From contig JAOTUD010000017.1 in assembly GCA_029864065.1 (NCBI GenBank), positions 1-14,686 on the forward strand: a stretch of DNA of 14,686 bases. Reading direction: 5' to 3'. The stretch is from Gammaproteobacteria bacterium. Lineage in GTDB: Bacteria > Pseudomonadota > Gammaproteobacteria > GCA-001735895. Under the pieces are notes generated by a model. That model saw nothing but the letters and a program-made list of their open reading frames with translations, did not search any database and was not told the origin of the DNA. A program made the position numbers and the translations under genes. Below are positions 1 through 5,919 of the stretch, one piece after another. The number at the start of each line of letters is the position of its first letter. Position 1 is the first letter of the stretch.

Positions 1-1
1 A

Positions 2-472
2 AACTTTATCCTCAACTTCCTCGGCACCCACAACGAGCTGCCGGTCAAGATACTTTACGTCGACAAGAGCGCGACCTCGACCGCCATTACTACCGGCATA
101 CTGGAGAAAAACGGCATCGATTACGTTCACTTCCGTGAAGCCCCCGAAGCCCTGCAATACCTGAAACAGGACCTGGCGAGCGATGCCAACTGCAGCTTCG
201 ACGTGATGATTACCGACCTGATGCTGACCAGCAAAATGAATGGGTTCGAACTGATTCAAACCATACGCAACGAACTCGAGCTGGATTATCTCAGGCTACC
301 GATACTGCTGATGACGATCGAGCCCGGCGAAGACGAGCGCACCGACTTTACCGCAATCTTCGGTGCCGGCACCAACGATTTCATCACCAAACCTGTCGAC
401 GATGACGATTTGCTGGCGCGCCTGCAAACCCTCGTCAACATCAAGCGTCAAAGCGAAGCTTTAAACCCCTGA
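2..472 (+). CDS. Response regulator receiver-domain protein, 3' part
   Basis: The reading frame is open from the left window edge, so the N-terminus is missing; 156 residues are visible. The last ~140 residues form one CheY-like receiver domain: a first strand ILYVDKSA (residues ~17-24), the phospho-acceptor Asp in VMITDLML (residue 72, bases 215-217), the switch Thr in LLMTIE and the conserved Lys in FITKPVD. Canonical receivers carry two acidic residues after the first strand; here it is Asp-Lys, so Mg binding may be altered. The preceding residues NFILNFLGTHNELPV look like a linker from another domain, possibly a second receiver, outside the window. The protein ends shortly after the receiver, so no C-terminal output domain exists. 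It converges with slyD with a 23-bp gap. Family assignment is sure; the pathway is unknown. Confidence 0.85.
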   Translation, partial: NFILNFLGTHNELPVKILYVDKSATSTAITTGILEKNGIDYVHFREAPEALQYLKQDLASDANCSFDVMITDLMLTSKMNGFELIQTIRNELELDYLRLPILLMTIEPGEDERTDFTAIFGAGTNDFITKPVDDDDLLARLQTLVNIKRQSEALNP

Positions 473-495
473 ACCGTGGACCCATCCGGTTCGAG

Positions 496-984
496 CTAGC
501 CGTGTTCGTGGCCGCCTGGCCCATGCACGTGACCGTGCGCCTTTTCTTCGTCGCTGGCATCGCGAACCTCTTCGACGGTAACGTTAAACGTCAGCGATTT
601 ACCTGCCAGCGGGTGGTTGGCGTCGACGGTGACGGTTTCGCCCTGCACTTCCGCAATGACAAGATTGATTTCACCCTGGTCCGTTTGCGCGGTAACCGCC
701 ATACCCGGTTCGACCTTTTCCATCCCCTCAAAGGCCTCGATAGGCACCTGCTGGACGCGGTCTTCGCTGCGCTCGCCATAGGCGTCGGCCGGCGCAATCA
801 TAACTTCGAGTTTGTCGCCCACGGACTTGCCTTCTAGCGCCTGTTCGAGGCCCGGAATGATGTTGCGGGCGCCGTGCAGGTAAGTCATCGGCTCACCGTT
901 TTCCGACGAATCGATGAGTTCGTCGCTGTCGGAATCGGAAACCTTGTAATGAATGGTGACGACCTTGTGTTGAGCAATAGTCAT
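496..984 (-). CDS. slyD: FKBP-type peptidyl-prolyl isomerase SlyD
   Basis: A cytosolic proline isomerase and chaperone of 162 residues. The split FKBP fold is visible at residues ~1-70 and ~123-141 (VTIHYKVSDSDSDELIDSS, NIIPGLEQALEGKSVGDK, ANHPLAGKSLTFNVTVEEV), with the insert-in-flap chaperone domain at ~76-122. The C-terminus is a short His-rich tail (HGHVHGPGGHEHG), in keeping with the nickel-binding tail of SlyD but shorter than that of E. coli. I chose ATG 984 because the protein then starts directly at the FKBP fold and a GGAG Shine-Dalgarno lies 6-7 bases upstream; a longer frame to 1044 adds 20 residues unlike the family. The gene is divergent from rpoH and has no signal peptide. The closely related FkpB-type proteins lack the His tail, so SlyD is the better name. 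Confidence 0.93.
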   Translation of the reverse strand: MTIAQHKVVTIHYKVSDSDSDELIDSSENGEPMTYLHGARNIIPGLEQALEGKSVGDKLEVMIAPADAYGERSEDRVQQVPIEAFEGMEKVEPGMAVTAQTDQGEINLVIAEVQGETVTVDANHPLAGKSLTFNVTVEEVRDASDEEKAHGHVHGPGGHEHG

Positions 985-1128
985 GCTTTCTCCGTAAAAA
1001 ATGCCCCGTAGCGGGACAGTCGTTAGGCAACTCCATACCCGCAATCGACCCTGCGGGGCAAGCTGGAGACGAAATACGCAAAGGCGGGATTGGGAATGAG
1101 GTACAGGGGCCTGTCTTTACGAAACCGT

Positions 1129-1158
1129 ATTATAATGTGTGCCGCTCGGATTTGGAAA
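1129..1158 (-). promoter_or_regulatory. Candidate sigma70 promoter for slyD
   Basis: On the minus strand a perfect TATAAT (1134-1129) is preceded by TTTCCA (1158-1153, 4 of 6 matches to TTGACA) at an 18-bp spacing. Transcription would start near 1122 and give a leader of about 138 nt. The -35 is weak and the -10 octamer is symmetric, so the direction is not certain. Confidence 0.4.
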
Positions 1159-1300
1159 ATTTTAGGATGCCGCCCCCCGACTACCAGGCGTCTGGAATGA
1201 AAGCGCACCGATCCACGGGCCGCTTCCGGACGTATATTCCATGTACTTTCCGTTAATTTCCATACATTTAGCGAGTACATTAATACTTGCTAATATACTT

Positions 1301-1328
1301 GAACTTTATACGTCATTCATGTTCTAAT
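1301..1328 (+). promoter_or_regulatory. SigmaE-type promoter of rpoH (P3-like)
   Basis: GAACTT (1301-1306), a 16-bp spacer, then TCTAAT (1323-1328). This matches the extracytoplasmic sigmaE consensus (GGAACTT, ~16 bp, TCTGA/TCTAA) and, as I recall it, the layout of the sigmaE-dependent rpoH P3 promoter of E. coli (GAACTT-N16-TCTGA). The same bases can be read as a sigma70 promoter, TTGAAC (1299-1304)-N18-TCTAAT, so dual recognition is possible. The start site would fall near 1334-1336, leaving a leader of ~46 nt before the rpoH ATG. Confidence 0.65.
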
Positions 1329-1330
1329 TG

Positions 1331-1357
1331 CTGGCACTCGAACAGCTTGAGTGCTAG
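1331..1357 (+). promoter_or_regulatory. CIRCE element (HrcA operator) in front of rpoH
   Basis: An inverted repeat CTGGCACTC (1331-1339), 9-nt spacer (1340-1348), GAGTGCTAG (1349-1357). The CIRCE consensus is TTAGCACTC-N9-GAGTGCTAA: the left arm matches 7 of 9, the right arm 8 of 9, and the spacer length is exact. The arms are complementary at 8 of 9 positions. It overlaps the start site predicted from the promoter just upstream and ends 23 bp before the ATG, as expected for repression by the heat-labile repressor HrcA. No hrcA gene is in the window. Confidence 0.78.
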
Positions 1358-1380
1358 AAAACACAATAGCCGAGGTATAT

Positions 1381-2247
1381 ATGAGCACTGAACTGGTTAA
1401 CACAAGCAATCAAATGCCCGTTTTAATGGGCAGCTCTAATCTGGATGCCTATATTCAGGCCGCCAGAAGCGTGCCCATACTAACCGCTGAAGAAGAATAC
1501 GCTCTGGCAAAAGATTTACAGGAAACCGGCAACATCGAATCGGCGCAAAAGCTGGTGTTGCCGCACCTGCGCTTCGTCATCAAGATCGCGAACAACTATG
1601 CTGGCTACGGCCTGCCGGTTCCCGACCTGATACAGGAAGGCAGCATCGGTTTGATGAAGGCAGTCAAGCGCTTTCGTCCGGAAGTCGGCGTACGCCTGGT
1701 TTCCTTTGCGGTCCACTGGATCAAGGCCGAAATTCACGAGTTCATTCTGAAGAACTGGCGCATCGTCAAGGTGGCGACTACCAAAGCGCAACGCAAGCTG
1801 TTTTTCAAGCTGCGCAGCCAGAAGAAGCGCCTGGGCTGGTTCAAATCGGAAGAGATAGACCATGTCGCCGAAACGCTGGGTGTCACCCGCGAAAACGTGA
1901 TCGAGATGGAGAACCGTCTCAACAATCATGACATCGCTTTCGACCTGGGTGCCGATGACGACGACGACGTTGCCTACCTTGCCCCCGCCAATTCGCTGGC
2001 GTCGAACACGCCTTCGCCCGAGTTGCTGCTCGAAGCCCAGGATACCAAGGAAAACAACCTGAACACGCTGAGCGAGGCGCTGGGAAACCTCGATGATCGC
2101 AGCAAGACCATCGTCACCCGCCGCTGGTTGACCGAACCCAAGGCGACATTGCACGAGCTTGCCAATGAATACGGCGTCTCCGCGGAGCGCATTCGTCAAA
2201 TCGAAAGCAACGCGTTCAAATCGATAAAGACCTCGTTCGCCGCCTGA
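1381..2247 (+). CDS. rpoH: RNA polymerase sigma factor RpoH (sigma32)
   Basis: The heat-shock sigma factor, 288 residues (E. coli 284). Region 2 spans ~50-120 with the core-binding and -10 recognition stretch (PDLIQEGSIGLMKAVKRF, VRLVSFAVHWIKAEI). The RpoH box, diagnostic against other group 2-3 sigmas, is at ~137-153 (QRKLFFKLRSQKKRLGWF). Region 4 at ~225-285 ends in the helix-turn-helix LANEYGVSAERIRQIES. An acidic run ADDDDD at 191-196 lies in the region 3-4 linker. I chose ATG 1381 over GTG 1351 because GAGG sits 5 bases upstream and the GTG lies inside the CIRCE element. It is not preceded by ftsYEX as in many gammaproteobacteria; slyD is divergent upstream. Control appears to be sigmaE plus HrcA, and the gene is closed by a strong terminator. 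Confidence 0.97.
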   Translation: MSTELVNTSNQMPVLMGSSNLDAYIQAARSVPILTAEEEYALAKDLQETGNIESAQKLVLPHLRFVIKIANNYAGYGLPVPDLIQEGSIGLMKAVKRFRPEVGVRLVSFAVHWIKAEIHEFILKNWRIVKVATTKAQRKLFFKLRSQKKRLGWFKSEEIDHVAETLGVTRENVIEMENRLNNHDIAFDLGADDDDDVAYLAPANSLASNTPSPELLLEAQDTKENNLNTLSEALGNLDDRSKTIVTRRWLTEPKATLHELANEYGVSAERIRQIESNAFKSIKTSFAA

Positions 2248-2270
2248 ACGCAAAACAGGCAGCAAAACAA

Positions 2271-2294
2271 GGCCCGGCTACGCCGGGCCTTTTT
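2271..2294 (+). terminator. Rho-independent terminator of rpoH
   Basis: A perfect 8-bp GC-rich stem GGCCCGGC/GCCGGGCC with a TAC loop (2271-2289) followed by five T (2290-2294), 24 bp after the rpoH stop. Confidence 0.92.
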
Positions 2295-2354
2295 GTGCCG
2301 GCTATTCCCGGAAAAATACTATACTCAAGGCCGTTATCATGAAGTTAGTAATAT

Positions 2355-4178
2355 ATGCCGGACACCGATATTCAATTCGAAGAGGATGAGGAAAAAGCCC
2401 GGCTCGAGGCCAGGGTCAAGGCGCTCGAGATCGACCTGCGGCAAAAGAAAGAGATCATCCTGGCCCAGCATACCAAGCTCGAGACTTTTTTAGAGTCGTC
2501 GATCGACGCCCTGGTGCAAATGGATTTCGATGGCCACATCACCGGCTGGAACAAACAGGCGGAAGAAATATTCGGCTGGAGCGCCGAACAGATCCTCGAT
2601 CAGAAAATAGAAGAAACCATTATCCCGGTGCGCTACCGCGCCGCTCATCAAAAGGGCATGAAGAGATTTCTGGAGAGCGGTGAAACCTCGGTAATGAACA
2701 ATCTGATCGAGATACATGCCTTGCACCGCGATGGTCATGAGTTTCCGGTCGAGTTATCGGTATCGGTAATGGATTCGCCCGACCTGCAGGAATTCAATGC
2801 ATACATCCGCGATATCTCGGAGCGCAAGCACGCCGAGACCGTGATCTGGAACCAGGCCAATTTCGATTCGCTGACCAGTCTGCCCAACCGCAACCTGTTT
2901 CTGCAGAAACTCGAACATGAAATTCGTTCCTGCGACCGCAGTAACCAGTCGCTGGCACTGCTGTACCTCGACGTCGACCGCTTCAAGGATGTCAACGATT
3001 CGCTGGGTCACGACATGGGAGACCTGCTGTTGATCGAAATCTCCAGCCGCCTTAAGAAAACGGTGCGAGAAATCGATACCGTCTCGCGCCTGAGCGGAGA
3101 CGAGTTCACCATCATACTCGGTAACATCAACGACCAGCTTTCGGTACAACCGGTGTGCCAGGAATTACTCGAGGCGCTGGCCCAGCCATTTCAGCTCGAT
3201 AATGAAAAAGTATTCCTGACAGCCAGTATCGGCGTGACTTTTTATCCCCAGGATTCGAAGAAAATAGAATCGCTGCAGCGCAATGCCGACCAGGCGATGT
3301 ATGCCGCCAAGGCGGAAGGCAGCAACCGCTACAACTTTTTTACGCCCGAGTTGCAGCAGCGCGCGTTGCGGAAGCGCAGAATGATCAGGGACTTGCGCGA
3401 GGCAATCAACGAGGAGCAATTCGAGATCTACTACCAGCCGATTATCGACCTGAAAAGCAATTTTCTGAACAAGGCGGAAGCCCTGCTCAGGTGGCATCAT
3501 CCCGAGTCTGGTCTGGTTAGTCCCGCGGTATTTATCCCGATTGCCGAGGAAACCGGCCTCATTTCCGAAATCGGCAGCTGGGTGTTTTACACCGCCATCG
3601 AGCAGGCCAACCGCTGGCGCACCCAACTCAACGAGGATTTCCAGATCAGCATCAACACTTCACCGCTGCAATGGATCGATGACGCCGCGGCGATGAGCCA
3701 GTGGTTTACGCACTTGCGGGAGTCCGGCATCAGCGGCCAGGCGATGAACGTCGAAATCACGGAAGGATTGCTAATGGACGCCCGCGACAGGATTACCAAT
3801 CGGCTGCTCGATTTTGGCGAAGCCGAGATACAGGTCGCTATCGACGACTTCGGCACCGGTTATTCGTCGCTGTCCTACCTGAAGCAATTCGACATCGATT
3901 ATCTCAAGATCGACCAGTCTTTCGTTCGCAACCTCGATCACGATAAAAATGACCTTGCCCTGTGTGAAGCGATCATCGTCATGGCGCAGAAGCTGGGGAT
4001 CAAGGTGATCGCCGAGGGAGTCGAGACCGAAAACCAGAATCGGTTACTCAAGAGCTTCGGTTGCGACTTTGGCCAGGGGTACCTGTACTCGCGGCCCGTA
4101 CCCGCCGCGGATTTCGAAAAACTGCTGGCGCAATGGAATGCCGGGGACAAGAGCAGCGTCAAAAAAAGCTCGGCCTGA
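2355..4178 (+). CDS. PAS-GGDEF-EAL cyclic-di-GMP turnover protein
   Basis: A 607-residue soluble protein with no membrane segment. Order: charged N-terminal coiled coil (~8-45), PAS sensor (~45-160, ending in the AYIRDISERK boundary typical of PAS/PAC), GGDEF (~168-327), EAL (~345-595). The GGDEF signature reads SGDEF (247-251); the inhibitory I-site RxxD (REID, 238-241) stands at the standard five-residue distance. The EAL part keeps EALLR (375-379), Asn434, Glu467, DDFGTGYSS (497-505), Lys518, Glu554 and Gln574, so phosphodiesterase activity is expected. Cyclase activity is less sure because of the Ser for Gly. The start ATG 2355 has only a weak Shine-Dalgarno; a lone -10-like TATACT (2320-2325) without a good -35 lies upstream. 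The gene is monocistronic between two terminators. The signal sensed by the PAS cannot be read from sequence. Confidence 0.95.
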   Translation: MPDTDIQFEEDEEKARLEARVKALEIDLRQKKEIILAQHTKLETFLESSIDALVQMDFDGHITGWNKQAEEIFGWSAEQILDQKIEETIIPVRYRAAHQKGMKRFLESGETSVMNNLIEIHALHRDGHEFPVELSVSVMDSPDLQEFNAYIRDISERKHAETVIWNQANFDSLTSLPNRNLFLQKLEHEIRSCDRSNQSLALLYLDVDRFKDVNDSLGHDMGDLLLIEISSRLKKTVREIDTVSRLSGDEFTIILGNINDQLSVQPVCQELLEALAQPFQLDNEKVFLTASIGVTFYPQDSKKIESLQRNADQAMYAAKAEGSNRYNFFTPELQQRALRKRRMIRDLREAINEEQFEIYYQPIIDLKSNFLNKAEALLRWHHPESGLVSPAVFIPIAEETGLISEIGSWVFYTAIEQANRWRTQLNEDFQISINTSPLQWIDDAAAMSQWFTHLRESGISGQAMNVEITEGLLMDARDRITNRLLDFGEAEIQVAIDDFGTGYSSLSYLKQFDIDYLKIDQSFVRNLDHDKNDLALCEAIIVMAQKLGIKVIAEGVETENQNRLLKSFGCDFGQGYLYSRPVPAADFEKLLAQWNAGDKSSVKKSSA

Positions 4179-4293
4179 AATCCGCGTTCGAGAACTGTTC
4201 CCGGTAAATACCGACTTCGTCGGGTTTGATGGGCACAACCTGTCTGCTGCTTGCGCGGGGGCAATTAAATTTAGTCGATTCTGCCGGTAAAAC

Positions 4294-4320
4294 AAAAAGC
4301 CCGGACTGGCCGGGCTTTTT
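4294..4320. terminator. Bidirectional terminator between GGDEF-EAL gene and coxC
   Basis: A stem GCCCGG (4299-4304)/CCGGGC (4310-4315) with loop ACTGG, flanked by five A on the left (4294-4298) and five T on the right (4316-4320, then GTTTTT). It can end transcription of the EAL gene on the plus strand and of the cox operon on the minus strand. Confidence 0.88.
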
Positions 4321-4337
4321 GTTTTTCGATGAACGGC

Positions 4338-5216
4338 TTACAGCCAGTATACGAAGATAAACAGTCCCAGCCACACCACGTCCACGAAGTGCCAGTACCA
4401 GGCCACTCCCTCGAAGGCAAAATGGTGATCAGGGGTAAAATGCCCCTTGGCCGCACGGATCATGATGATCGTCAGCATGACCGCTCCCATGGTAACGTGG
4501 AAGCCGTGGAACCCGGTCAGCATGAAGAAGGTGCTGCCGTAAATGCCCGAATCGAGCCGCAGGTTCAAATCCTGGTAGGCATGCAAATACTCGTAGCCCT
4601 GCAGGAAGACGAATCCGAAACCGAGGGCAACGGTCGCGAACAACCAGTAAACCAGCCAGTCATTGTCCCTGCGCTTCAGCGCCCAATGAGCCAGGGTCAC
4701 CGTAAGGCCGGAGGTCAGCAGGATCACCGTATTCAATGCTGGCAGACCCCAGGCGCCCATAGCCTGTTTGGAAACTTCGAACTTATCCGCCAACGGCAGG
4801 TTCAACAAAGGCCAGGCTGCCTCAAAATCTGGCCACAGGTACTGCGCCGTCGCATCGTTATTCGACGCGCCGGCGAGCCACGGGACCGAATATTCACGCG
4901 CGTAGAACAGGGCTCCGAAAAAGGCAGCGAAAAACATGACCTCGGAAAATATGAACCAGCTCATGCTCCAGCGGAAGGTCGCATCCACCTGCTTGTTGTA
5001 AAACCCGGTCAGTGACTCATCTATCACCTGGCCGAACCAGCCGTACATCATGAATATCAGGATCGCGAGGCCGACAAATATTGGTGTCGCGCTCCAGGTT
5101 CCATGCAGGAAATTGGCGGCACCTATCACCGTCGTGGCCAGGCCTATCGAACCGATGATCGGCCAGTGGGTGCCATGCGGTACGTAATATTCTTCGTTGT
5201 TTGCACTACTGCTCAT
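4338..5216 (-). CDS. coxC: Cytochrome c oxidase subunit III
   Basis: 292 residues, integral to the inner membrane, with about seven predicted helices as in long-form subunit III. Family marks: HPWPIIGS-like opening (THWPIIGSIGL), the WFIFSEVMFFAAFFGALFYA segment with the conserved Glu, a long loop (~115-150), FLQGYEYLHAY, and the C-terminal FFMLTGFHGFHVTMGA followed by VAWYWHFVDVVWLGLF. The subunit stabilises subunit I and its proton uptake path. It is the last gene of the cox operon, starting 31 nt after the ctaG stop, and ends before the bidirectional terminator. The Shine-Dalgarno is weak (GAGAG). Also called ctaE. Confidence 0.97.
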   Translation of the reverse strand: MSSSANNEEYYVPHGTHWPIIGSIGLATTVIGAANFLHGTWSATPIFVGLAILIFMMYGWFGQVIDESLTGFYNKQVDATFRWSMSWFIFSEVMFFAAFFGALFYAREYSVPWLAGASNNDATAQYLWPDFEAAWPLLNLPLADKFEVSKQAMGAWGLPALNTVILLTSGLTVTLAHWALKRRDNDWLVYWLFATVALGFGFVFLQGYEYLHAYQDLNLRLDSGIYGSTFFMLTGFHGFHVTMGAVMLTIIMIRAAKGHFTPDHHFAFEGVAWYWHFVDVVWLGLFIFVYWL

Positions 5217-5247
5217 GAATCGTCTCTCTCTATCCGAAATGCTGATT

Positions 5248-5760
5248 TTATCCCTGACCCAGGCTGAAAAAAGTATAGGACAGGGTTATTTGTTCGATCT
5301 TGTCCGATATGTCGCTGCTCACTATAAAGCGCAGCGGCATATCTCGCGTCTCGTAGCCCTCGAGCGCCTGCTGCGTAAAGCAGAAGCATTCGGTCTTGTT
5401 GAAGTGCTCGGCGGCAAGCCCCGGCGAAACGCTGGGTATCGCCTGCCCCAGGGTCGTTTCCTTGCTGCTGCTGCGTACCCGGTAAACGGCCTCGTACAAC
5501 TGCCCGGGGTGTACCTCCATCTTCTTTACCAGCGGTTCGAAACTCCACGGCAATCCGGTGCTGGTATTTGCGAGGAATCGCACTTCGATGGTACGCGAAG
5601 TGTCCACCCGGTTGGCATCGATCTGCGAAGCCTGGATGCGTCCCGTTTTGCCGTTCAGCCCCGTGATATCGCAAAACACGTCGTAAAGCGGCACCAGGGC
5701 GAAGCCGAAGCCAAACATCAACACCGGGATCATGGCCAGTTTCAGCGGGCTGGTTTTCAT
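5248..5760 (-). CDS. ctaG: Cytochrome c oxidase assembly protein CtaG/Cox11
   Basis: 170 residues: one N-terminal membrane anchor (~8-26) and a periplasmic immunoglobulin-like copper domain. It delivers copper to the CuB site of subunit I. The copper-binding CFCF motif is at 125-128, and the conserved Cys in VPLYDVFCDITGLNGKTG is residue 30, all as in active Cox11. The ATG overlaps the stop of the small upstream gene as ATGA, so translation is probably coupled. coxC follows 31 nt later. It is slightly shorter at the N-terminus than many homologues. Confidence 0.96.
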   Translation of the reverse strand: MKTSPLKLAMIPVLMFGFGFALVPLYDVFCDITGLNGKTGRIQASQIDANRVDTSRTIEVRFLANTSTGLPWSFEPLVKKMEVHPGQLYEAVYRVRSSSKETTLGQAIPSVSPGLAAEHFNKTECFCFTQQALEGYETRDMPLRFIVSSDISDKIEQITLSYTFFSLGQG

Positions 5761-5894
5761 TCGAAATTACCCCACAGAAAGGTGGCTACGAAAAAGGTGG
5801 CAACGATCAGCAGGTGCGCAATCACGATACGCCAGGTTCGCTTGCGGCGTTCCGCGGAGGTAAAATAATCTTGCTCGTGCTGCTCCTGTTGCAT
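5757..5894 (-). CDS. 45-aa membrane protein, cytochrome oxidase small assembly protein-like
   Basis: A 45-residue frame between coxA and ctaG: a charged head (MQQEQHEQDYFTSAERRKR) and one membrane helix (WRIVIAHLLIVATFFVATF) ending in LWGNFE. By the positive-inside rule the RRKR places the N-terminus in the cytoplasm. ATG 5894 is the only start downstream of the in-frame TGA; AAAGG lies just upstream at short spacing. Its TGA overlaps the ctaG ATG (ATGA). Position, size and topology fit the small protein found at this place in many proteobacterial cox operons, which annotation pipelines call cytochrome oxidase small assembly protein; that identification is from memory of context, not from a search. 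A role with CtaG in copper delivery is inference. Confidence 0.8.
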   Translation of the reverse strand: MQQEQHEQDYFTSAERRKRTWRIVIAHLLIVATFFVATFLWGNFE

Positions 5895-5919
5895 AACCTT
5901 TCAACCCGGGCTGGCTCCC

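Larger units (their letters stand above)
985..1380. other. Divergent slyD-rpoH intergenic region
   Basis: 396 bp with no convincing gene; the short frames on the minus strand have no family features. The left part (985-1128) would be the slyD leader and contains GC-rich self-complementary stretches, for example CCCG-TAG-CGGG near 1005-1016. The centre holds a symmetric ATTATAAT at 1129-1136 usable as a -10 on either strand. The right end (1261-1380) is AT-rich and holds the rpoH promoter and the CIRCE operator, listed separately. Nothing is recognised in 1160-1260. Confidence 0.7.

Noticed and set aside
471..492. Hairpin GAACCG/CGGTTC between the receiver gene and slyD as a terminator
   Set aside because: The stem is 6 bp, the loop is 10 nt, and no T tract follows on either strand; it could form but termination is not supported.
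1298..1325. A sigma32 heat-shock promoter upstream of rpoH (CTTGAA...CATGT)
   Set aside because: The CCCCAT-type -10 is missing and the spacing is wrong; the sigmaE reading fits much better.
1351..1380. Upstream GTG start for rpoH adding 10 residues
   Set aside because: It lies inside the CIRCE right arm and has no ribosome site, whereas ATG 1381 has GAGG at 5 bases.
1516..2265. A 249-codon frame antisense to rpoH
   Set aside because: Low-information shadow of rpoH; it runs through the rpoH coding region and has no family motif.
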